Shown one piece after another: positions 5,927 through 9,804 of a stretch of DNA of 9,804 bases; positions within the stretch are counted from its first letter, which is position 1, and the number at the start of each line of letters is the position of its first letter. The DNA comes from Flavobacterium psychrophilum (lineage in GTDB: Bacteria > Bacteroidota > Bacteroidia > Flavobacteriales > Flavobacteriaceae). The translations under genes and the position numbers were made by a program. The DNA is taken from positions 8,149 through 17,952 of the forward strand of contig DZAU01000045.1 in the NCBI GenBank assembly GCA_022729635.1, written 5' to 3'. Under the pieces are notes generated by a model. The model saw nothing but the letters and a program-made list of their open reading frames with translations, made no database searches and was not told the DNA's origin.

Positions 5927-6553
5927 GATTTTTTAAATTATGTTCCAAAACTGACACAAACCGCTCTTCCTGCAAGTGATGCACATTATAAAATGGCTCC
6001 GCTTGAGAGAATCCAGAGTATGAAAAACTTGGAAATTGAAGGCAAAAACCCAAAAATTGCTGCGGTAATGATGTTGTTTTATCCAAAAAACGGAGCAACA
6101 CATTTGGTTCTCATTGTTCGGAATTCTTATGAAGGAGTACATTCAGCCCAAATAGCTTTTCCAGGAGGCAAATTTGAAGCCTGTGACGAAAATTTCGAGA
6201 GCACCGCTTTGCGTGAAACCTACGAAGAAATTGGCGTTCAGCCTGAAAATATTGAAATTGTAATGCCATTTACAAATTTGTACATTCAGCCCAGTAATTT
6301 TATGGTTTATCCTTATTTAGGGATTTGTAGGCAAGAAATTATTTTTGTTCCAGATAAAGAGGAAGTAGCGAATATAATCGAATTGCCTCTATCTGATTTT
6401 TTGAGCGATGATTTAATTGTAAGTGCCAATATTTCAACTTCTTATGCTGAAAATATTGAAGTTCCGGCATTTAATATTAATGAATACATAGTTTGGGGAG
6501 CAACGGCAATGATGCTGAACGAATTGAAAGAAGTGCTAAAAAAGGTGCTTTAA
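5915..6553 (+). CDS. Nudix hydrolase, CoA pyrophosphatase-like
   Basis: Encodes 212 aa from ATG 5915; a TTG two codons earlier is less likely. The protein fits the NudL/PCD1-type coenzyme A diphosphatase group, which splits CoA or its derivatives into 3',5'-ADP and phosphopantetheine, with Mg2+ or Mn2+. The group-specific stretch LVLIVRNSYEGVHSAQIAFPGG (residues 64-85) carries the R...H..Q..FPGG pattern, and the Nudix box follows with ALRETYEEIGV (98-108), giving metal-binding Glu101, Glu104 and Glu105. As in NudL-type proteins the segment between GG and RE is one residue longer than the generic Nudix box. No signal peptide; cytosolic. The substrate is inferred from family and untested. The next gene's promoter starts at its 3' end, so plsC-like expression need not depend on it. 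Confidence 0.93.
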   Translation: MDFQDFLNYVPKLTQTALPASDAHYKMAPLERIQSMKNLEIEGKNPKIAAVMMLFYPKNGATHLVLIVRNSYEGVHSAQIAFPGGKFEACDENFESTALRETYEEIGVQPENIEIVMPFTNLYIQPSNFMVYPYLGICRQEIIFVPDKEEVANIIELPLSDFLSDDLIVSANISTSYAENIEVPAFNINEYIVWGATAMMLNELKEVLKKVL

Positions 6554-6574
6554 TTTATTATTTTCGTAAGTTTG
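6544..6574 (+). promoter_or_regulatory. Predicted promoter of the acyltransferase gene
   Basis: TAAGTTTG (6567-6574) is a full match to TAnnTTTG. The -33 position 19 nt upstream reads GGTG (6544-6547), matching only the final TG. The predicted transcript begins near 6580, so the in-frame upstream codons from 6493 cannot be on it, which supports ATG 6604 as the start. Confidence 0.5.
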
Positions 6575-6603
6575 TCTTCCAAATATACAAATTACATTTT
6601 TTC

Positions 6604-7413
6604 ATGGGATTATTTAAGAGAAATCCATTTGGACATATTTTATTTATTAAAAAATTTTTAATACGGATTTTTGCGGTTTTAACTCACAGGCGTTATAGAG
6701 GATTCAATAGTTTAATGATAGATGGTTCTGAAATCATTAAATCATTACCTGATACAAATGTTCTTTTTATTTCGAATCATCAAACCTATTTTGCCGATGT
6801 GGTTGCTATGTTTCACGTTTTTAACGCAAGTTTGAGCGGTCGTCAGGATTCTATAAAAAACTTAGGATACATCTGGCAACCCAAAATGAATATCTATTAT
6901 GTCGCCGCAAAAGAAACGATGCAATCGGGGATTTTACCTAGAATTTTGGGGTATGTTGGAGCCATAACAGTCGAAAGAACTTGGCGGGCAGGAGGAAAAG
7001 ATGTAACCGAGAAAAGAGCGGTAAACCCTGATGATACCGAAAATATTAAAATCGCTTTGGAAGACGGTTGGGTAATAACTTTTCCGCAAGGAACCACAAA
7101 ATCATTTAAACCCGTTCGAAAAGGAACGGCGCATATAATTAAGCAGCATAGACCAATTGTGGTTCCAATTGTGATTGATGGATTTCGTCGTTCGTTCGAC
7201 AAAAAAGGATTACGCCTGAAAAAGAAGGATATTCTGCAATCATTCATCATCAAGCCACCACTCGAAATTGACTATGACAATGATACGATTGATCAAATCG
7301 TAGAAAAAGTGGAATATGCCATCGAACAACATCCGTCATTCCTAAAAGTAATTCCAGTCGAAGAGATAAAAGCAGCTGAAGAGCTCAATAAATTAAGAAA
7401 GTGGGAATATTAA
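6604..7413 (+). CDS. 1-acylglycerol-3-phosphate acyltransferase-like (PlsC family) protein, divergent
   Basis: Encodes 269 aa from ATG 6604; the frame is open back to 6493, overlapping the Nudix gene, but those residues are unlike the family and lie upstream of the predicted promoter. PlsC enzymes acylate lysophosphatidic acid at the inner membrane in phospholipid synthesis. Motif 1 is SNHQTYFADV (57-66), motif 3 is TFPQGTTKS (159-167, usually FPEGTRS) and motif 4 is VPIVIDGF (187-194). Two departures are visible: motif 1 has His59 and Asp65 separated by five residues, where the family rule is four (HX4D), and motif 3 has Gln for Glu and Thr for Arg. A basic, hydrophobic N-terminus (4-26) may associate with the membrane. 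Residues 120-150 form a charged insertion. The acyl acceptor could differ from the classical one. It ends just before a strong terminator. Confidence 0.88.
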   Translation: MGLFKRNPFGHILFIKKFLIRIFAVLTHRRYRGFNSLMIDGSEIIKSLPDTNVLFISNHQTYFADVVAMFHVFNASLSGRQDSIKNLGYIWQPKMNIYYVAAKETMQSGILPRILGYVGAITVERTWRAGGKDVTEKRAVNPDDTENIKIALEDGWVITFPQGTTKSFKPVRKGTAHIIKQHRPIVVPIVIDGFRRSFDKKGLRLKKKDILQSFIIKPPLEIDYDNDTIDQIVEKVEYAIEQHPSFLKVIPVEEIKAAEELNKLRKWEY

Positions 7414-7416
7414 TTT

Positions 7417-7448
7417 AAAAAGAGTTCGCATAAACGAACTCTTTTTTT
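7417..7448. terminator. Bidirectional rho-independent terminator
   Basis: GAGTTCG (7422-7428) and CGAACTC (7435-7441) form a perfect 7-bp stem with the loop CATAAA. Five A residues precede it and seven T residues follow (7442-7448), so the hairpin works on both strands. It ends the acyltransferase gene (stop 7411-7413) and the convergent membrane-protein gene, whose stop codon (7449-7447) overlaps the T-run. Confidence 0.9.
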
Positions 7449-8088
7449 ATAAATCTATTTTCTTTAATTCATTGTAATTGGCATACAATCTTTTGAGAAG
7501 AATTCCATATAAAAGTTTGTAAAACACCCAAAACAAGCCAATCACAACCACGATAAACAGTGCTGAAAGACCAATGCTGATGGCAATAAAAAGCGATTTA
7601 TGACCATTAGAAACAGCTTTTTCCATTAGTGAAATAAATTGTGAATTATGGTAAAACAACATCACAATCGAAATAATGATACTGACCGTAATTACCCCAA
7701 GATTATACCAAATATAATTTCGAACCGTTCTTTTAGTTTTTAAAATGTTGGTCATTAATTGTTTTGTGGAATCGATTGTAGAAATTGTTCTGTAATTTTT
7801 ATAAAACAAATAAATAAACAGAATAGTAATCAAGTAATTGACGATGTTTACAGCAAACATAAAATCTTCTATGCTATATTCTTGAAGCTTTTCTTGATAT
7901 TTATCGTCATTTATAAACACAGTCAAAACGCTCCAAAAAAGAAATTCCAAAACACTAATCATCAAAATCCACTTCACGATCGAAGACGATTTTTTATGCA
8001 GCATCCCATAAATTTCACTTTCCGAAATTTGCTCAAAAGAATTTCCGCTCTTTTGCCAATCTTTTTTCAATAAATCCAGCTCTTTCAT
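7447..8088 (-). CDS. Four-helix membrane protein encoded after an ECF sigma factor, putative sigma regulator
   Basis: Encodes 213 aa from ATG at 8088. The cytosolic-looking N-terminus (1-37; MKELDLLKKDWQKSGNSFEQ then SEIYGMLHKKSS) precedes four predicted transmembrane helices at about 38-59, 76-96, 125-146 and 165-190, and a charged tail ends in NELKKIDL. From memory, similar flavobacterial proteins have been labelled 'beta-carotene 15,15-monooxygenase'; nothing here supports an oxygenase. The gene begins 5 nt after the sigma factor stop, so the two are almost certainly one transcript. Genes in this place commonly encode membrane anti-sigma factors, but the usual zinc-binding anti-sigma motif (HX3CX2C) is absent, so a regulatory role is inferred from position and topology. 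Its end overlaps a bidirectional terminator. Confidence 0.88.
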   Translation of the reverse strand: MKELDLLKKDWQKSGNSFEQISESEIYGMLHKKSSSIVKWILMISVLEFLFWSVLTVFINDDKYQEKLQEYSIEDFMFAVNIVNYLITILFIYLFYKNYRTISTIDSTKQLMTNILKTKRTVRNYIWYNLGVITVSIIISIVMLFYHNSQFISLMEKAVSNGHKSLFIAISIGLSALFIVVVIGLFWVFYKLLYGILLKRLYANYNELKKIDL

Positions 8089-8093
8089 AATCG

Positions 8094-8588
8094 TTAAGGA
8101 TTTAATATTTTTTTTAATTTCCCTTTAATTCTATTCATTTTTACCCTTGCATTTACTTCGCTAATTCCCAAAGTCTCCGAAATTTCCCTATAATCTTTAT
8201 CTTCAAGATACATAAAAATTAATGCTTTTTCAATATCATTCAACTGATAAACCGCACTGTACATCAGCTTCAGCCGTTCTTCTTCCTCAAAATTATATTC
8301 CTCATGACTAATAAAAAATTGTTGCTTTTCATAATCCACAGTCTTCACGGCACGAGAGCTTTTTCGGCACAAAGTAATTGCCGTATTCAAAGCCACTCGA
8401 TAAGCCCAAGTAGAAAACTTACTGTCGCCACGAAACTTCGGGAACGCTTTCCACAACTGGATTGTAATTTCCTGAAATAAATCCTTATGTGCATCCTCAC
8501 CATTCGTATATAACCTACAAATCTTGTGGATTATATTCTGATTGGTCTTCAATTGTTGCACAAATGATTGTTCTAAATCGTGGTTCAT
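8094..8588 (-). CDS. RNA polymerase sigma factor, ECF (sigma-70 family)
   Basis: Encodes 164 aa from ATG at 8588; a TTG at 8606 would add only MTTNTT. Region 2 is visible as DLFQEITIQLWKAFPKFRGDSKFSTWAYRVALNTAIT (36-72), with the DxxQE and F.TW.YR.A.N.A signatures of -10 recognition and core binding. Region 4 is at about 110-160: a helix-turn-helix YREISETLGISEVNARVKMNRIKGKLKKIL. There is no extra C-terminal domain, so it is a minimal ECF sigma. It is cytosolic and would direct RNA polymerase to a stress- or envelope-linked regulon that cannot be named here. It is co-transcribed with the four-helix membrane protein 5 nt downstream, the likely signal-responsive partner. A housekeeping-type promoter lies just upstream, so basal expression need not be autoregulated. 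Confidence 0.95.
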   Translation of the reverse strand: MNHDLEQSFVQQLKTNQNIIHKICRLYTNGEDAHKDLFQEITIQLWKAFPKFRGDSKFSTWAYRVALNTAITLCRKSSRAVKTVDYEKQQFFISHEEYNFEEEERLKLMYSAVYQLNDIEKALIFMYLEDKDYREISETLGISEVNARVKMNRIKGKLKKILNP

Positions 8589-8622
8589 AGTGGTGTTAGT
8601 GGTCAAAAAATATATTTTGTTA

Positions 8623-8653
8623 CAAATTTATTTTTTTTTAATTGGGAGCGAAA
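8623..8653 (-). promoter_or_regulatory. Predicted promoter of the ECF sigma operon
   Basis: On the minus strand TAAATTTG (8630-8623) matches TAnnTTTG, and TTTC (8653-8650) lies 19 nt upstream, one base from TTTG. The transcript would start near 8617, about 30 nt before the ATG at 8588. Confidence 0.5.
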
Positions 8654-8703
8654 AATTTCGTTTTTTCAATAAGCAGTCGTTATGCCATCATCCCAATCTT
8701 TTT

Positions 8704-8745
8704 TCCCGAACCCCGACATAAAAGGATTTCTATGTGTTATCGGGA
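8704..8745. repeat. GC-rich palindromic element with two alternative CCCGA arms
   Basis: In the 8589-8796 gap, TCGGGA at 8740-8745 can pair with either TCCCGA (8704-8709) or, as TCGGG, with CCCGA (8712-8716). In the second fold CATA (8717-8720) and TATG (8731-8734) extend the stem beyond a 5-nt bulge. The element is more GC-rich than its surroundings and lies downstream of the toxin gene. No T-run follows the hairpin in the direction of minus-strand transcription, so it is not a standard terminator. CCCGAT/ATCGGG palindromes are, as I recall, frequent in flavobacterial intergenic DNA. The rest of the gap shows no gene. Confidence 0.5.
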
Positions 8746-8796
8746 TTAAGTGGCAACTTTTAGTATTCTGAAAATATTTGCAAAATTAGTATTGTT

Positions 8797-9237
8797 TTAG
8801 AAAATTTCTTCTTGGGAGTCGAAGTTTACAATTTTGTTTTGTTTACTCAATTTGGTTTTGATAAAAGTATTATTATCTCTATTTTCTTTAAAAGTTTTAA
8901 CTAACTCTTTTTGTTTTTCAGTAGTTAAATTGGTTCCTGATCTTCTTCCGGTTTTTGGATGAATAAATAAAAGATAGACATTGTTTTCAAAATAAAAAAT
9001 CCAAAGATATAGTCTATAACCACTACTTTTTCCTGAATTTGAAGTTTCAATTCTTTTTCTTAAAAAAGGATTTTTATTTGGATCTCCACCAAGTCTTTTT
9101 GTACCTGTATTTTTTATTTCATCAATATTTTTATTGAATATGTTGTCAATCAGACTTAATTCGCAATCGTTATGAGAATTCGATTTTGATATTAAGGTTA
9201 CCTCATCAATAAATTCTTGAGTAAAAAATATTTGCAT
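8797..9237 (-). CDS. RelE-superfamily-like toxin of a putative toxin-antitoxin pair
   Basis: Encodes 146 aa from ATG at 9237 (a TTG one codon earlier is not preferred). The core fits the RelE/HigB mRNA-interferase fold: PFLRKRIE (57-64), GKSSGYRLYLWIFYFENNVYLLFIHPKTGRRSG (69-101) and a closing helix LTTEKQKELVKTF (104-116). The pattern of basic residues before and inside GKSxGYR, then a strand VYLLxI and a K-x-x-R segment, matches how such toxins place their catalytic basic side chains. It is longer than most RelE proteins, with about 45 N-terminal residues before the core and a 25-residue lysine-rich tail. It begins 6 nt after the upstream gene ends, in antitoxin-first order. Toxicity and ribosome dependence are inference. 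The region is very AT-rich and may be acquired DNA. Confidence 0.75.
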   Translation of the reverse strand: MQIFFTQEFIDEVTLISKSNSHNDCELSLIDNIFNKNIDEIKNTGTKRLGGDPNKNPFLRKRIETSNSGKSSGYRLYLWIFYFENNVYLLFIHPKTGRRSGTNLTTEKQKELVKTFKENRDNNTFIKTKLSKQNKIVNFDSQEEIF

Positions 9238-9243
9238 CAATGA

Positions 9244-9693
9244 TTAGATAGAGTTTAAAAGGGAGTTAAACTCATTATCTTTTCTTAATTTAAAAAAGAT
9301 TTGCTCTATTTCCAAAACAGTGTCTTCAAAATCATCTATAGCATTTTTATAATTATCTATTTCGATTTTACAAATTCCATCTTTAGAAAGTGTTTTTTTT
9401 AGAAGGATGTAGTTTTTTAGAGAACTAGAATGATGTTTTTTTGCTTGAATAATAACTTTTTTAATTAGAATTTCTTCTTCTGAATTTACGATATTAAGCC
9501 AAGATAGTTTTGTGAATAATTCATCCAAATTGGTTAATTTGGATGTCATTTTAGTTATTTTTAAACGGGTTAAATTTATGGCATCTAATAAACGATTAAC
9601 TCTTTCTTGTTCAGAAATTTTAGGTGTAATTATTTTATCGTGAGTGATTACTTCGCAAATTTGTTTACCTATAGTTAAAACGCTAGTTTCCAT
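9244..9693 (-). CDS. All-helical hypothetical protein, candidate antitoxin of the pair
   Basis: Encodes 149 aa from ATG at 9693. The frame is open to 9744, but that start lies inside the promoter, so the transcript cannot include it. The sequence is predicted to be nearly all alpha-helix: about 28-68 (EQERVNRLLDAINLTRLKIT...), 72-105 with a KKHHSSS stretch at 85-91, and a terminal helix 112-147 with an acidic heptad-like run DDFEDTVLEIEQIFFKL (120-136). Such helices suggest a coiled coil or bundle. I see no helix-turn-helix, ribbon-helix-helix or AbrB fold, which most antitoxins use for autoregulation, and I do not recognise the family. The antitoxin role rests on its position directly upstream of, and 6 nt from, a RelE-like gene under one promoter. 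Alternatively it may be an unrelated partner of that protein. Confidence 0.7.
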   Translation of the reverse strand: METSVLTIGKQICEVITHDKIITPKISEQERVNRLLDAINLTRLKITKMTSKLTNLDELFTKLSWLNIVNSEEEILIKKVIIQAKKHHSSSLKNYILLKKTLSKDGICKIEIDNYKNAIDDFEDTVLEIEQIFFKLRKDNEFNSLLNSI

Positions 9694-9714
9694 ATTTTTA
9701 TTTAAATTGTTATA

Positions 9715-9745
9715 CAAAAGTAGTACTATATTTGAATTAAACAAA
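9715..9745 (-). promoter_or_regulatory. Near-perfect Bacteroidetes promoter of the toxin-antitoxin operon
   Basis: On the minus strand TTTG (9745-9742), a 19-nt spacer, then TACTTTTG (9722-9715) matches the full consensus TTTG-N19-TAnnTTTG. Transcription should start near 9710, giving a leader of about 16 nt before ATG 9693. No inverted repeat that could be an operator is evident around it. Confidence 0.75.
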
Positions 9746-9804
9746 TCATTTTAATATTGCTTAAATTTAAAATTCCTTTCCTTTATAATAATTCACCATC
9801 AAAT

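Noticed and set aside
5720..5979. Plus-strand open frames between the DUF4268 and Nudix genes, one with a hydrophobic stretch
   Set aside because: The hydrophobic residues are encoded by the hexamer repeat, and the frames overlap the DUF4268 gene on the other strand and the Nudix start.
6493..6603. Longer start for the acyltransferase overlapping the end of the Nudix gene
   Set aside because: The extra residues are unlike the family and lie upstream of the TAAGTTTG promoter element at 6567-6574.
7759..8073. 104-aa plus-strand open frame opposite the four-helix membrane protein
   Set aside because: Antisense shadow of a well-supported gene, with no family resemblance and no promoter.
9694..9744. 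17-residue N-terminal extension of the candidate antitoxin
   Set aside because: It is encoded by the promoter itself; the transcript should begin near 9710.

Overview
The window looks like a chromosomal segment of a Flavobacterium-like member of the Bacteroidetes (Flavobacteriaceae). It is AT-rich. Start codons lack Shine-Dalgarno sequences. Several genes are preceded by the Bacteroidetes promoter pattern TTTG/TTG, 19 nt, TAnnTTTG. Signal peptides end in 'FG-Q', and the gene families are typical of flavobacteria. Species-level assignment is not possible from sequence reading alone.

Layout, left to right. A secreted protein of unknown function (212-895, +) is followed by GMP synthase guaA (956-2485, +), which has a promoter so close that its mRNA may be leaderless. 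Next come a secreted protein with four LysM domains and a periplasmic-binding-like C-terminus (2634-4556, +), an OsmC-type protein (4632-5033, +) and a small DUF3820 protein (5128-5361, +). A DUF4268 protein (5358-5789, -) runs tail-to-tail into the DUF3820 gene. A Nudix CoA-pyrophosphatase-like gene (5915-6553, +) and a divergent PlsC-type acyltransferase (6604-7413, +) follow. A shared bidirectional terminator (7417-7448) separates these from a minus-strand block: an ECF sigma factor (8094-8588) with a downstream four-helix membrane protein (7447-8088) that may be its regulator. The right end holds a probable toxin-antitoxin pair on the minus strand: an upstream all-helical 149-aa protein (9244-9693) and a RelE-superfamily-like toxin (8797-9237), driven by a near-perfect promoter.

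Most genes are housekeeping or envelope functions. The least ordinary content is between the genes. The gap before the OsmC gene is almost entirely ten consecutive 7-nt units in one register, built from two different words (ATTACGA and ACCTCTA). The next gap, before the DUF3820 gene, is thirteen 7-nt units in one register, starting as AGA-type words and ending as the reverse-complement TCT-type words. Two other gaps, 3.2 kb apart, each hold a 42-bp island of seven CATTGC/CATTGA/AATTGC-type hexamers. Different words with the same short period, filling gaps right up to start codons, suggest one process generating or spreading short tandem repeats in intergenic DNA.

The second candidate for novelty is the toxin-antitoxin-like pair, whose upstream partner has no recognisable DNA-binding domain. 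No rRNA, tRNA, CRISPR array, insertion sequence or complete mobile element was seen. No gene-free stretch exceeds 300 bases; the largest gaps are the left edge (1-211) and 8589-8796.
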